From Bacteroidota bacterium (GTDB lineage Bacteria; Bacteroidota; Bacteroidia; Chitinophagales; Chitinophagaceae), in the NCBI GenBank assembly GCA_018266555.1, contig JAFEAF010000026.1:22907-86906 (forward strand): a DNA stretch of 64,000 nt. Reading direction: 5' to 3'. A program made the translations under genes and the position numbers. This document shows, piece by piece, positions 1-9,416 of the stretch. The notes beneath the pieces were generated by a model. It was not told the DNA's origin. It searched no databases and saw nothing but the letters and a program-made list of their open reading frames with translations. How positions within the stretch are numbered: position 1 is the first letter of the stretch; every line of letters begins with the position of its first letter.

Positions 1-1284
1 AAAATTTCAGGAATGATACAGGCTCCTGCTTCCAAAAGTTCCATGCAAAGAGCTTTGGCAGCAGCTTTATTAAAAAAAGGTACAAGTGTAATCGGCAATG
101 CCGGTCACAGTAATGATGATAAGGCGGCGATGGAGCTTATAAAAAATCTTGGTGCGGAAATAATAACTAATCCCGATAACTATCGGGATGATCAATTAAT
201 AATTAAAAGCAATGGCATTAATCCAATTTCCGATACAGTCAACTGCGGTGAAAGCGGACTGGGAATAAGAATGTTTACTCCGATTATCGCATTAGGCAAT
301 ACCGGGATCACTATAAATGGAGAAGGAAGTTTGCTGAACAGGCCGATGGATTTCTTTGATACTTTTTTCCCAAAACTTGGAGTTAGCATTAAATCCAATA
401 ATGGAAAGCTGCCATTGAAAATTAAAGGGCCATTGCAACCAGGGAATATTGAAGTGGATGGGTCGTTGAGTTCTCAGTTTTTGACGGGGTTGTTGATGGC
501 TTTTTCCTCAGCAGGCGCAAACGATGTGTCTATTAAAGTAAAGAATCTGAAAAGCAAACCTTACATTGATTTGACTTTGGATGTCATGAAACAATTTGGA
601 ATGAAAGTTCCGGTCAATAAAAACTATGACGAGTTTTATTTTGATAACACGACTCACGAATCACAACTCACGGCTCAAGAATACACTGTCGAATCAGATT
701 GGAGTGGCGGCGCATTTTTACTGGTGGCCGGAGCTATCGCCGGACCGATTACAGTAAGAGGATTGGATCTTACTTCTCCGCAAGGTGATAAAAAAATTGT
801 GGATGCTTTAATGTCAGCGAATGCTTCAATAGTCATGGAAGCAAAGGGAATTAAAGTACGGCCTGCTGAAATGAAGGCATTTGAATTTGATGCTACTGAT
901 TGTCCTGATCTTTTTCCTCCGTTGGTTGCACTGACTGCTTATTGTAAAGGGACAAGTATTATAAAAGGGGTGAGCCGGTTGGTTCATAAAGAAAGTAATC
1001 GGGCTGTTTCTCTACAGGAAGAATTTGGAAAGATGGGAGTAAAAATACAATGGAGCGGAGATGAAATGCAAATTCATGGTGGAAATATTATAAGAGGAGC
1101 AGGAGTGCATTCTCATCATGATCATCGTATTGCTATGGCGGTGGCTGTGACAGCATTGCATGCAAATAGCGAAACGGAAATAAAAGATGCAGAAGCGATT
1201 AATAAATCCTATCCGGATTTTTTCTGGCATTTGAAAAAGCTTGGCGCTGATGTAACTTTACCCAATAAGAAATATATAGTATGA
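1..1284 (+). CDS. aroA: 3-phosphoshikimate 1-carboxyvinyltransferase (EPSP synthase), 5' end outside window
   Basis: Transfers the enolpyruvyl group of PEP to shikimate-3-phosphate, the sixth step of the cytoplasmic shikimate pathway. Family landmarks in order: APASKSSMQR (PEP/S3P-binding lysine), CGESGLGIRMF, the SSQFLTGLLMA segment, the catalytic Asp in DCPDLFPPL, VHKESNR and DHRIAMA. The first ATG in the window (position 13) lies inside the conserved N-terminal strand: the upstream codons K-I-S-G are in frame and family members carry residues there. The true start is therefore upstream of the window and the gene is partial only because of the window edge. It overlaps aroC by 4 nt (ATGA), so the two are translationally coupled. 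Confidence 0.96.
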   Translation, partial: KISGMIQAPASKSSMQRALAAALLKKGTSVIGNAGHSNDDKAAMELIKNLGAEIITNPDNYRDDQLIIKSNGINPISDTVNCGESGLGIRMFTPIIALGNTGITINGEGSLLNRPMDFFDTFFPKLGVSIKSNNGKLPLKIKGPLQPGNIEVDGSLSSQFLTGLLMAFSSAGANDVSIKVKNLKSKPYIDLTLDVMKQFGMKVPVNKNYDEFYFDNTTHESQLTAQEYTVESDWSGGAFLLVAGAIAGPITVRGLDLTSPQGDKKIVDALMSANASIVMEAKGIKVRPAEMKAFEFDATDCPDLFPPLVALTAYCKGTSIIKGVSRLVHKESNRAVSLQEEFGKMGVKIQWSGDEMQIHGGNIIRGAGVHSHHDHRIAMAVAVTALHANSETEIKDAEAINKSYPDFFWHLKKLGADVTLPNKKYIV

Positions 1285-2273
1285 ACAGTTTTGGCAGAAT
1301 ATTCAGGATTTCCATTTTTGGCGAATCGCATGGCGAATGTGCAGGTATTGTAATTGATGGTTGCCCGGCTGGATTACCATTAACAATAAATGATTTTTTA
1401 TCAGATTTAGAAAGAAGAAAAGGTGGCACACAAAAAGGGACAACGCCAAGACAGGAAGAAGACCTTCCCATTTTCAAAAGCGGATTATTTAATAATAAAA
1501 CTACTGGCGCCCCCATTACCATTTTATTTGAAAATAAAAATACCCGGTCTGCAGATTATGAAAAACAACGGGATGTACCCCGCCCCGGACATGCAGACTT
1601 TGTAGCAAGAAAAAAATTCGGGGGATATGAAGATTACCGGGGAAGCGGACATTTTAGTGGCAGGTTGACGGTGGCATTGGTGGCAGCGGGTGTCATTGCG
1701 AAGAAAATAGTAAAAGGTATAACAATAACTTCAAAAATTATTGAGATTGGTGGTGAAGCTGATCTTGAAAAGGGATTGCAAAAAGCTATTGATGCAAAAG
1801 ATTCCATTGGTGGGCTTGTTGAGTGCCGTGCCAGTGGATTGCCGATTGGTTTGGGAGAACCTTTTTTTGATTCAGTGGAATCACAGTTAAGCCATATAGT
1901 TTTTGCTATTCCTGCAGTGAGAGGTATCGAATTTGGAACCGGGTTTGCTGCTGCAAAAATGTTTGGTAGTGAGCATAATGATGCAATTGAAAATATGGAG
2001 GGAAAAACAAGAACGAATCATGCAGGTGGTGTAGTGGGAGGTTTGACGAATGGAAACGAATTGGTTTTTCGTATTGCCATAAAGCCCACTTCTTCTACGC
2101 CAAAAGAACAAAATACTTTGAATTGGGAAACCGGAAAAGTGGAAACTGCTTCGGTAAAAGGCCGTCATGATCTTTGCATTGCACTTCGTGTGCCGGTAAT
2201 ATTGGAGGCAGTTACTGCAATTGTGGTGGCTGACCTGATGATGTTGGAACAGAGGATTTCGAGGGTGATTTAA
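1281..2273 (+). CDS. aroC: Chorismate synthase
   Basis: Converts EPSP to chorismate using reduced FMN, the last common step to aromatic amino acids, folate and quinones. The sequence has the signature SIFGESHG near the N-terminus, RRKGGTQKGTTPRQEEDLP, then RPGHADFVARKKFGGYEDYRGSGHFSGR, and ends with GRHDLCIALRVPVILEAVTA. At 330 residues it is slightly short for the family, but no motif is missing. It starts on the ATG that overlaps the aroA stop, so the pair forms an operon. The next gene is convergent and begins 1 nt after the stop, with no clear terminator between them. Confidence 0.97.
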   Translation: MNSFGRIFRISIFGESHGECAGIVIDGCPAGLPLTINDFLSDLERRKGGTQKGTTPRQEEDLPIFKSGLFNNKTTGAPITILFENKNTRSADYEKQRDVPRPGHADFVARKKFGGYEDYRGSGHFSGRLTVALVAAGVIAKKIVKGITITSKIIEIGGEADLEKGLQKAIDAKDSIGGLVECRASGLPIGLGEPFFDSVESQLSHIVFAIPAVRGIEFGTGFAAAKMFGSEHNDAIENMEGKTRTNHAGGVVGGLTNGNELVFRIAIKPTSSTPKEQNTLNWETGKVETASVKGRHDLCIALRVPVILEAVTAIVVADLMMLEQRISRVI

Positions 2274-2274
2274 T

Positions 2275-2811
2275 TTATTCCAACCAATACGGATCAGAAA
2301 TATCTGTTATTACTTTCACTTCCCTATTTAGATGAGGACTCAAAGAACTGGTAAATTCATCAACCATTGAGTAATCCGATAATTTTATTGTTATTGTTTT
2401 ATCTCCTTTTAGTTTGAAAAAGATTTTATATTTATTACTTCCAAAAGGACTTACAAAAGCAATTTCCTTAATTTCATCAAAGAGGAATCGAAGCGACTTT
2501 ATCTTTGTAAAAATTTCTATTGAGTTCTCTTTTATATTTAGAAAACCGCTTTTTGATCGTTGATTAATAATCTCAAATATTATTGCAAATCCAAGAAAAA
2601 CTATCCCCCAAAGCACTAATCGTTTTACCCATAATGGCACACCTCCAATAAACCATAATACTTGTAACTCAAGGCTACTGTTTTTAGATGGTGTCATTGA
2701 TACATAAAAAATAAGCAGCGCAATAAAACTAGCTACAAATAAACCCAAAGCAAATTCTTTTAGCCAATGGGATCTTTTTGTAACCAACTTTATTCGAAAT
2801 TCCTTTTCCAT
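2275..2811 (-). CDS. Hypothetical membrane protein, two TM segments
   Basis: Not recognised. The 178-residue product has a basic N-terminus (KRSHWLKEF), two predicted membrane helices at about residues 18-40 and 62-84, and a roughly 90-residue soluble C-terminus rich in alternating hydrophobic/charged strands, which could be a PH-like (YdbT/DUF304-type) fold. That fold suggestion is inference from pattern only. Its start lies 2 nt beyond the stop of the VanX-like dipeptidase gene on the same strand, so the two are almost certainly co-transcribed. It may have an envelope role, but nothing in the sequence fixes it. Confidence 0.75.
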   Translation of the reverse strand: MEKEFRIKLVTKRSHWLKEFALGLFVASFIALLIFYVSMTPSKNSSLELQVLWFIGGVPLWVKRLVLWGIVFLGFAIIFEIINQRSKSGFLNIKENSIEIFTKIKSLRFLFDEIKEIAFVSPFGSNKYKIFFKLKGDKTITIKLSDYSMVDEFTSSLSPHLNREVKVITDISDPYWLE

Positions 2812-2813
2812 GC

Positions 2814-3512
2814 TTAATTGTACTTTGCTAACTTTTTAAAACCAATATCCAATACCTCATATTCATCAGAACCCGGAAGATAATAATGCCACCATTCGGT
2901 TTCCAGTGGTTTGAATCCATATTTTTTCATAGTTGATTTCAGTAAAGTTCTATTTTGCAAAACTTCTTCAGGAAGATTAGTAAACGTTTGATGTGCCGAA
3001 TCGGTAAAATTATCAAAGCCCGTTCCCATATTTAGTTCTTTACCCGTTTTCAGATCAATAATAGTCAAATCAACAGCTACGCCGCGATTATGACCGCTTC
3101 CTTTTGCCGGATTGGCAACATAGCGTTCATCATGTACCAACTCCCAGAATTTTATCGTTACTGAGTAGGGGCGATATGCGTCAAATATTTTTAACCCCAG
3201 ACCTTTATCATTTAACTCCTTTTGCACATTCAAAAGGCCCTGGGCGGCAGGTAACCTGAGAAATGTATAACGGGTATGTGCGGGATACATCAACCGGTGC
3301 ATGAAATTGTTCGTAGTTGCGTAGCGCAGATCATAAACAAGGTTGGGCATCAGCGAATGTAATTCGATCATTTTTTTATCCGGATCGCTTTTCACCTGGG
3401 CACGATAATCCTTTAACTTATTGGTAACTGTTGGTTTTGTTTCCGGGTATTCTTGTGCTAAAGATGATCCCGATGACAGGAATAAAAAAATAACCAAGAA
3501 TATTCGTAGCAT
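2814..3512 (-). CDS. VanX/DdpX-type D-alanyl-D-alanine dipeptidase, secreted
   Basis: Peptidase family M15D zinc enzyme expected to hydrolyse D-Ala-D-Ala in the periplasm. The active site is complete: FDAYRPYS (transition-state Arg), SGHNRGVAVDLT (zinc His and Asp, SxHxxGxAxD) and ETEWWHYYL (catalytic Glu plus zinc His). I chose the start at 3512, giving MLRIFLVIFLFLSSGSSLAQ, a clean signal peptide. The longer frame adds 26 residues with no signal character and would run into the divergent gene. The gene is divergent from the L,D-transpeptidase at 3608 and leads a two-gene unit with 2275-2811. Wall recycling or use of dipeptide is more likely than vancomycin resistance, because no vanH/vanA or two-component genes are nearby. 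Confidence 0.88.
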   Translation of the reverse strand: MLRIFLVIFLFLSSGSSLAQEYPETKPTVTNKLKDYRAQVKSDPDKKMIELHSLMPNLVYDLRYATTNNFMHRLMYPAHTRYTFLRLPAAQGLLNVQKELNDKGLGLKIFDAYRPYSVTIKFWELVHDERYVANPAKGSGHNRGVAVDLTIIDLKTGKELNMGTGFDNFTDSAHQTFTNLPEEVLQNRTLLKSTMKKYGFKPLETEWWHYYLPGSDEYEVLDIGFKKLAKYN

Positions 3513-3607
3513 ATTGAGTTGATTTGTTACTTTGTTATACAAACCCGGCCATTGGATGCCGAAATTTAATATAAAAGCCGGATATGCCACAACGCCCTAA
3601 GCCTACT

Positions 3608-5296
3608 ATGAGTAAAGTGAAATTTTCGTTCCCTTTTTTTATTTACGTATTATGGATATTCGTAAATACATCCTGTAATAATTCCAGGAATCATTCAGCA
3701 CGGGATATTGCCAGTTCTCCAAAAGAATTGCAGCAAAAAGCAAGCACTCATATAGCAGACTTAATCAAGTTTGCTAAAGATAATGGAGGTAAAATTGATG
3801 ATTCTACCGAGTTGAAATATTTTAAACCTTTAATTTCGGTTTACGAAGAATGTAAGCATAAAACTGTGTGGAGCATGGGGGAGGAGTGGTTGCCCATTGG
3901 TGATTCGATGTATCATTTTATTGCAAACGCAAAGCTGTACGGATTATTTCCGCAAGATTATCATTTTACTCAATTGTCTTCTATCTATAACAGGATTTTT
4001 AATGACAGCAACAGTAACTCCGATCGCAAAGATGCCACACTTTGGGCGAAAGCGGATTTAATGCTGACAGATGCCTTTTTTCATATAGTAAAAGATGTCA
4101 AGTTGGGACGATTGCCACAAGACAGTATTACTTTGAGAAAAGATTCGGCCCTGACTGATGTATTTTATGTACATCAATTTGATACATTAATGAAAACAGG
4201 TGCTTTGACCGCAACAATTCATAAACTGGAACCCAAGATTGCAGCTTATGATCTCTTAAAGCAAGGCATCAAAAAGTTCTTAGAGAACTATGATGATAAA
4301 GTGTACACCGTTGTTCCATCACCAACAAAAAACAAAACAAAATATAAAGAGCTCCTTCAAAAAAGATTATATGAAGGCGGCTTTATTGCTACCGATAGCA
4401 TTCAGGCAGATTCAGTACTACTATCACAGGCATTGAAAAAGTTCCAGGAAACAAAAGGTATAGAAACCGATGGGAAAATAGGAAATGAAACATTGATTGC
4501 ATTAAATACTTCAGATAAGGAAAGATTTGTACGAATTGCCATTACAATGGATAAGTTTAAAATGTTACCATCCGAAATGCCGGAACAATATATCTGGGTG
4601 AACCTTCCCGCATTTTCATTGCAGGTATGGAAAGGAGATTCAATTGAAATGAGGTCCCGGATAGTTTGCGGGAAGCCAGCCACCCGCAGCCCGGTACTCA
4701 CCAGCGCTATTGCAGAACTCATCACTTATCCCAAATGGACCATCCCTGCAAGTATAATTGAAAAAGAAATTTTACCTGGTGTGAAAAAGAATCCGAAATA
4801 TTTTCAAAAAAAAGGGTATGGCATTTATGACTCTAAAGGAAAAGAAATTAACCCGGATTCTGTAGATTGGAAAAAATATAATAAAGGTATTCCATACCAT
4901 GTGGTGCAGGGGAGTGGCGATGCCAATGCGTTAGGAGTATTGAAATTTAATTTCAGTAATAAATATGCAGTGTACCTGCATGACACTAATGAAAGGTATT
5001 TATTTAGCCGTAATGATAGAGCCATGAGCCATGGCTGCATTCGGGTACAGGCCTGGCAGCAATTGGCAGACTTTGTTGTAAATCATGACAACTCTGATGG
5101 GAAAGCGCTTATGCGCCTGGATTCAATTCAGCTATGGTTGAAGAAAAAACAAAAACATAGTATTAGTATTCGTAATAAGATGCCGCTTTTTATACGGTAC
5201 TATACATGCCAAGGCGAAAATGGGAACGTTGTTTTTTATAATGACATTTACGGGGAAGACAAAAAGTTGGCAGAAAAATATTTTACAGGAAAATAG
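3608..5296 (+). CDS. Large L,D-transpeptidase (YcbB/LdtD-like)
   Basis: Crosslinks peptidoglycan stems (3-3 bonds) or attaches proteins to them in the periplasm. Order: N-terminal hydrophobic segment ending in VNTSCNNS (a possible but imperfect lipobox), a scaffold/stalk domain, a peptidoglycan-binding repeat near residues 245-300 (LKKFQETKGIETDGKIGNET), then the YkuD catalytic domain with HDTNERYLF and the catalytic SHGCIRV motif near residue 475. I chose the start at 3608 (MSKVKFSF...) because it places the signal segment at the N-terminus; the ATG 24 nt upstream adds a non-signal leader. It is divergent from the D-Ala-D-Ala dipeptidase and shares its promoter region. Confidence 0.92.
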   Translation: MSKVKFSFPFFIYVLWIFVNTSCNNSRNHSARDIASSPKELQQKASTHIADLIKFAKDNGGKIDDSTELKYFKPLISVYEECKHKTVWSMGEEWLPIGDSMYHFIANAKLYGLFPQDYHFTQLSSIYNRIFNDSNSNSDRKDATLWAKADLMLTDAFFHIVKDVKLGRLPQDSITLRKDSALTDVFYVHQFDTLMKTGALTATIHKLEPKIAAYDLLKQGIKKFLENYDDKVYTVVPSPTKNKTKYKELLQKRLYEGGFIATDSIQADSVLLSQALKKFQETKGIETDGKIGNETLIALNTSDKERFVRIAITMDKFKMLPSEMPEQYIWVNLPAFSLQVWKGDSIEMRSRIVCGKPATRSPVLTSAIAELITYPKWTIPASIIEKEILPGVKKNPKYFQKKGYGIYDSKGKEINPDSVDWKKYNKGIPYHVVQGSGDANALGVLKFNFSNKYAVYLHDTNERYLFSRNDRAMSHGCIRVQAWQQLADFVVNHDNSDGKALMRLDSIQLWLKKKQKHSISIRNKMPLFIRYYTCQGENGNVVFYNDIYGEDKKLAEKYFTGK

Positions 5297-5433
5297 GCAC
5301 TAATAAATTTTAATATTACCTTATTTTGGTGGTATTTAGTGTAGTCGATTACAAGGGTATTTTAAAAATACCCCTGTTTTAATGAAGTGAATATAAGCTA
5401 AATAATTTATTTTCGGATATAGAACATACCCAT

Positions 5434-5441
5434 TATTTTTG
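5434..5441 (+). promoter_or_regulatory. Candidate Bacteroidota -7 box of the OmpA-family gene
   Basis: TATTTTTG matches the TAnnTTTG -7 consensus of the Bacteroidota primary sigma factor. It lies 28 nt before the ATG at 5470, which leaves a short leader. The -33 TTTG element is poorly matched here, so the assignment rests on the -7 box and its position. Confidence 0.45.
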
Positions 5442-5469
5442 TTCTGTTTTAAAACCAAATTAACGCTAT

Positions 5470-6816
5470 ATGAAGAAGATTTTATCTGCTTTATTCATTT
5501 GCACTTTGATGATCTCCACTGCTTTCGGACAGGACGATGAGATCAGGCCTCCTGCATTTGGAATAAGTTTTACACTTAATGATTTTGTTTCTCCCGCCAG
5601 GATCCGTTCCACATCTTTAAGCCATGTTTTAGCTAATAACCAAATGGCAAAACTTAGAGATATGGTACCCGGAGTGGCAATAAATTATTTTAAGGGCTTA
5701 AGTAAGCATATAGATTTTGCTGCTTCGTTGGGTGGTAGTTTGCTGGACTATCCAATGACTGATAAGACTTTTATAGCGGATCATTTGTTAGTGACAGCAG
5801 ACGCCCAATTGAATTTGAAAATGACGACTGAAAAATATTGGGTTCAACCATATATTACTGCAGGTCTTGGCGCTCAGTCTTATTATGGATATTATGGGGC
5901 CTACATACCTATGGGGCTGGGCTTAAAAGTGAATCTAATGGACGAGGAACATATTTTCCTGACATCTCAATATAGAGTGCCTGTTACAACAGAAACATCC
6001 AGTTACCATCTATTTTACAGCTTGGGGTTTGCCAGTACCAATTTTTTTGGCAAGAAAAAACCAAAGGTTGTTACACCTCCACCACCTCCTCCCCCAACTC
6101 CTGTTGATACAGACAAGGACGGTATCCCCGATGATAAAGACAAATGCCCTACGGTTCCGGGTCTTGCTAAATATGATGGATGCCCGATACCTGATACTGA
6201 TAAGGATGGTATCAATGATGAAGAAGATAAATGCCCTACAATTCCGGGCCTTGCCCGTTACCAGGGATGCCCGATACCTGATACTGATAAGGATGGCATC
6301 AACGATGAAGAAGATAAATGTCCAACAGTTCCGGGCTTAGCCCGTTATCAGGGATGCCCGATACCTGATACTGATGGTGATGGGGTAAATGATGAAGAAG
6401 ATAAATGCCCGAATCTTCCGGGAGTGAAAGAAAATCAGGGTTGCCCGCTGATTCAGGAAGAAGTGAAGAAAAAAGTGGATTATGCCGCTCACAATATTCT
6501 GTTTGTAACAGGAAGTTATAAACTTGCACCTAAATCCTTCAAAGGTTTGAATGATGTTGTAAAAATTCTGAATGAAAACCCAGAAATCAAACTTTCTATT
6601 GACGGCCATACGGATAATGTGGGAAAAGAAGATAAAAACCAGGTATTGAGTGAAAACCGGGCCAATGCTGTCATGAAATATTTTGTGAGCAAAGGAATTT
6701 CAGAAAGCAGGATTACATCCTCAGGTCATGGCGACACTATGCCAATCGCAGACAATAAAACTGCGGCAGGACGCCAGAAAAACCGGAGAGTTGAATTGAA
6801 ACTCAGCTATTATTGA
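5470..6816 (+). CDS. OmpA-family outer-membrane protein with TSP3 repeats
   Basis: Tethers the outer membrane to peptidoglycan. Order: signal peptide (MKKILSALFICTLMISTAFG, cleavage before QDD), an approximately 180-residue N-terminal beta-barrel-like domain with many aromatic strands, a proline hinge (TPPPPPPPTPV), four 29-residue thrombospondin type-3 Ca2+-binding repeats (DTDKDGINDEEDKCP type), and a C-terminal OmpA domain with the peptidoglycan-binding signature SIDGHTDNVG followed by NRANAVMKYFVSKGI and GRQKNRRVEL. This architecture is common and abundant in Bacteroidota envelopes. A strong hairpin terminator follows 25 nt after the stop, so the gene is probably monocistronic. Confidence 0.93.
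   Translation: MKKILSALFICTLMISTAFGQDDEIRPPAFGISFTLNDFVSPARIRSTSLSHVLANNQMAKLRDMVPGVAINYFKGLSKHIDFAASLGGSLLDYPMTDKTFIADHLLVTADAQLNLKMTTEKYWVQPYITAGLGAQSYYGYYGAYIPMGLGLKVNLMDEEHIFLTSQYRVPVTTETSSYHLFYSLGFASTNFFGKKKPKVVTPPPPPPPTPVDTDKDGIPDDKDKCPTVPGLAKYDGCPIPDTDKDGINDEEDKCPTIPGLARYQGCPIPDTDKDGINDEEDKCPTVPGLARYQGCPIPDTDGDGVNDEEDKCPNLPGVKENQGCPLIQEEVKKKVDYAAHNILFVTGSYKLAPKSFKGLNDVVKILNENPEIKLSIDGHTDNVGKEDKNQVLSENRANAVMKYFVSKGISESRITSSGHGDTMPIADNKTAAGRQKNRRVELKLSYY
6106..6453 (+). repeat. Four tandem 87-bp coding repeats (TSP3 units)
   Basis: Four in-frame 29-codon units each encode D-x-D-x-D-G-x-x-D acidic calcium loops followed by a C-P ... G-C-P pair. Units 2 and 3 are nearly identical at DNA level; units 1 and 4 have drifted. 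High nucleotide identity makes this stretch prone to unit gain or loss and to short-read assembly collapse. Confidence 0.9.
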
Positions 6817-6837
6817 TTTATTAAAAAAAATATACCC

Positions 6838-6872
6838 AAAAAACCTCCTGGTATCCCGGGAGGTTTTTTTAT
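6838..6872. terminator. Bidirectional intrinsic terminator
   Basis: The stem ACCTCC...GGAGGT with a GG/CC extension around a short loop is followed by seven T on the + strand and preceded by an A-run that becomes a T-run on the - strand. It sits between the convergent OmpA (+) and PBP1A (-) genes and can serve both. Confidence 0.85.
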
Positions 6873-6884
6873 GTAATAAATAGT

Positions 6885-9278
6885 TTAATTCTTTTCTTTT
6901 TTCCCAAATAGTCTTTGTAAAAAGCCTTTTTTCTTTTTGGGAGGCTCGACTGGCTGATTATTTTCTTTTATAGTATGAGAAGTATCCTTTTTCATTTTAG
7001 AATTATTGTCATCAGTTACCGGGGTAGATTCGGGAGGTATGTATTGGCTGTTAGTTTTGAAATCCTGTTCTTTGCCTACACCCTGGTCGTCTCCGTCAGC
7101 CCCAATCTGAGAAGGCTCTGACATCAGATCGTTATAATTTGTACTGCTATCAACAGAATTTTCGAGATCAGCAGGTATGACAAACCTTGCACTTTTTTCT
7201 ATTCCTAAGGATTTGTCGGCATAAACCTTTTGAAAGAAATATTCCCATATAGGGCGGGCAACCCTTCCGCCGGCATAAGCTGAACTAGCAAGAGTTAAAA
7301 AACGGTCATCACAACCCACCCAAGTACCCGCTAATAATTGAGGAGTATAACCCATGAACCAAAAATCCGCATTATCATTTGTGGTTCCTGTTTTTCCACC
7401 CATCTCTGCAGCGCCCAGGCGGCTACGCAACCCCGCTGCAGTTCCTACATCTACTGTACCCTGCATCATTCGGGCCATTCTATATGCTGTGGATTCACTC
7501 ACTACTTCTTTTCGATTGCTGCTATAATCAAATCTTTTAATCACATTTCCATTCCGGTCTTCTATTCTTGTAATGAAATAAGGTTTGGTAGAAAAGCCTC
7601 TGCCTGCAAAAATGGAATATCCCCACAACATTTCATATAATGACAGATCGCAGGCTCCCAGAGCTAAGGCCGGCACAACATCCACTTTTGTTGGAATATT
7701 TAACCGGGATAAAAAGTCTGCAAACTGTGGTGCTCCAACATTTTTCATAATATAAGCACTGGCGCAGTTCAATGAATGTGCCAGCGCCCCGGCCATAGTT
7801 ACCTGCGGTGCGCCGATACATTTTTTTCCTGCCGGTACCCATCCATTACCCGGGAAATATTGTGCTTCATTGTCACACATAGTTTCCGGTGTAAAACCAC
7901 GTTCTTCCATAGCCTGGCAATATAATAAGGGTTTGATGGTAGATCCGACCTGCCTTTTTGTTTTCAGGTTAGCATGATCATATTTATAAGTCTTAAAACT
8001 GATGCCACCTACCCAGGCCCGTACTTCTCCTGTAATGGGATCCATACACATGAATGATGCCTGCATCATTTGCCTACAGTATTTAATGGAATCAAGTGGT
8101 GTCATCACGGTATCTTTTTCACGATTGGCATTCCATGCAAATACTTTCATCGGTACATTTTCTGTAAAACTCTTCCGGATGTCCTTTTCACTATAGCCAT
8201 CGTCTTTCATATTCTGCCACCGGTCGCTTTGCTTCATGTAACGATCTAATTCAGCCTGGTGATCTTTCCATACTTTTTTTAAATAAGTTTGTGAATTCAT
8301 TGCTTTTTGTAATACCGGCATCCATTGAGCCATTGCTTCTTCTGCGTATTCCTGCATTTTAGGATTGATGGTTGTGAAAATCCGGAGGCCATCGTCATAT
8401 ATATTGTATGTTCCCCCGTCAGGTTTCCGAACATCTTTTAATGCATCGGCAATATCTCCTTTGAGTACTTCACGGAAATAAGGTGCATAGCCGTTATTTT
8501 CATCGAGCTTTCTGTAACTGAGTTTTATCGGCAATGCTCTCAGCCGATCGGCGTCTGCATGGGTGAGCTTTTTATTTACTTCCATTTGAGAGATTACTAC
8601 ATTGCGGCGGTCGAATGCAGCTTTATAATTTCTTCTCGGGTTATATAGAGTATTTCCTTTTAACATTCCAATCAGCAGGGCAGCTTCATCTACATCCAGG
8701 CGATCCGGTTCCTTTTGGAAAAAAGTCCTCGATGCATTCCGAATACCATAAATATTGTCACCAAAAGGAACTGCATTAAGATATAATGCCAGTATTTCTT
8801 CTTTGGTAAAATTTCGTTCCAGTTTAATAGCAATTATATATTCTTTAATCTTTTCAATGATACGCCATGCTTTGTTTTTACTCCCCTGGTCCAAAAGTGT
8901 TTTTGCTAATTGTTGGGTTATAGTACTTCCACCGCCTTCATGGCCCAATAAAAAAATAGCACGCAATGTGGATTTGAAATCTACTCCTGAATGATCATAA
9001 AACCGCTCATCTTCCGTGGACACCAAAGCATCAATCACATTTTTCGAAATGTCTTTAAATTCCACGTTGCTGCGATTGGCATGTTCCCGGTAATATCTTC
9101 CCATCAGCGTGCCATCGTTGGCGTAAACTTCTGATGATTGAAGTATGGAAGGATTTTCCAATTCTTTCAACGAAGGCATTTTGCCGAATACACCAAAATT
9201 GGCCAATAACAGGATAGCGATAAAACAAAGAAAACCTGCCAGAAATAAATACCAGAAAATTCGGACGGAGCGTTTCAT
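6885..9278 (-). CDS. Penicillin-binding protein 1A (class A bifunctional PBP)
   Basis: Polymerises glycan strands and crosslinks stem peptides at the inner membrane. One N-terminal membrane anchor (about residues 8-30) is followed by the GT51 transglycosylase motifs EDERFYDHSGVD, GGSTITQQLAK and KLERNFTKEEILALYLN. The transpeptidase domain has GSTIKP (SxxK serine), SLNC (SxN) and KTGTTNDNADFWF. The C-terminus is a low-complexity Lys/Pro/Ser-rich cytosolic-like tail ending in a basic run (PPKKKKGFLQRLFGKKEKN), which is atypical in composition but common in Bacteroidota PBP1A. The stop is adjacent to the bidirectional terminator. It lies directly downstream of the SprE/PorW-like gene on the same strand (138 nt gap). 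Confidence 0.95.
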   Translation of the reverse strand: MKRSVRIFWYLFLAGFLCFIAILLLANFGVFGKMPSLKELENPSILQSSEVYANDGTLMGRYYREHANRSNVEFKDISKNVIDALVSTEDERFYDHSGVDFKSTLRAIFLLGHEGGGSTITQQLAKTLLDQGSKNKAWRIIEKIKEYIIAIKLERNFTKEEILALYLNAVPFGDNIYGIRNASRTFFQKEPDRLDVDEAALLIGMLKGNTLYNPRRNYKAAFDRRNVVISQMEVNKKLTHADADRLRALPIKLSYRKLDENNGYAPYFREVLKGDIADALKDVRKPDGGTYNIYDDGLRIFTTINPKMQEYAEEAMAQWMPVLQKAMNSQTYLKKVWKDHQAELDRYMKQSDRWQNMKDDGYSEKDIRKSFTENVPMKVFAWNANREKDTVMTPLDSIKYCRQMMQASFMCMDPITGEVRAWVGGISFKTYKYDHANLKTKRQVGSTIKPLLYCQAMEERGFTPETMCDNEAQYFPGNGWVPAGKKCIGAPQVTMAGALAHSLNCASAYIMKNVGAPQFADFLSRLNIPTKVDVVPALALGACDLSLYEMLWGYSIFAGRGFSTKPYFITRIEDRNGNVIKRFDYSSNRKEVVSESTAYRMARMMQGTVDVGTAAGLRSRLGAAEMGGKTGTTNDNADFWFMGYTPQLLAGTWVGCDDRFLTLASSAYAGGRVARPIWEYFFQKVYADKSLGIEKSARFVIPADLENSVDSSTNYNDLMSEPSQIGADGDDQGVGKEQDFKTNSQYIPPESTPVTDDNNSKMKKDTSHTIKENNQPVEPPKKKKGFLQRLFGKKEKN

Positions 9279-9416
9279 GTCTTATTAAAATTGTATGATC
9301 AATAAGTGGATCTGGATGAGTCTTGAAGCTCTAAATTAAGAAAAACAGTCCGACCCGCTGATAGATATGAATTAATTTTTTGCCAAAATAAAATTCAATA
9401 AAATTAACAGGAGAAC

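Noticed and set aside
2814..3512. Vancomycin-resistance vanX
   Set aside because: Active site fits D-Ala-D-Ala dipeptidase, but no vanH, vanA or regulatory pair is present; a housekeeping or nutrient role is more likely.
6029..6340. Alternative frame through the OmpA repeats
   Set aside because: Periodic peptide that only reflects the TSP3 repeat DNA read in the wrong frame.
6106..6453. Tandem repeats as a CRISPR array
   Set aside because: The repeats are contiguous, in-frame coding units encoding calcium-binding loops, without spacers.
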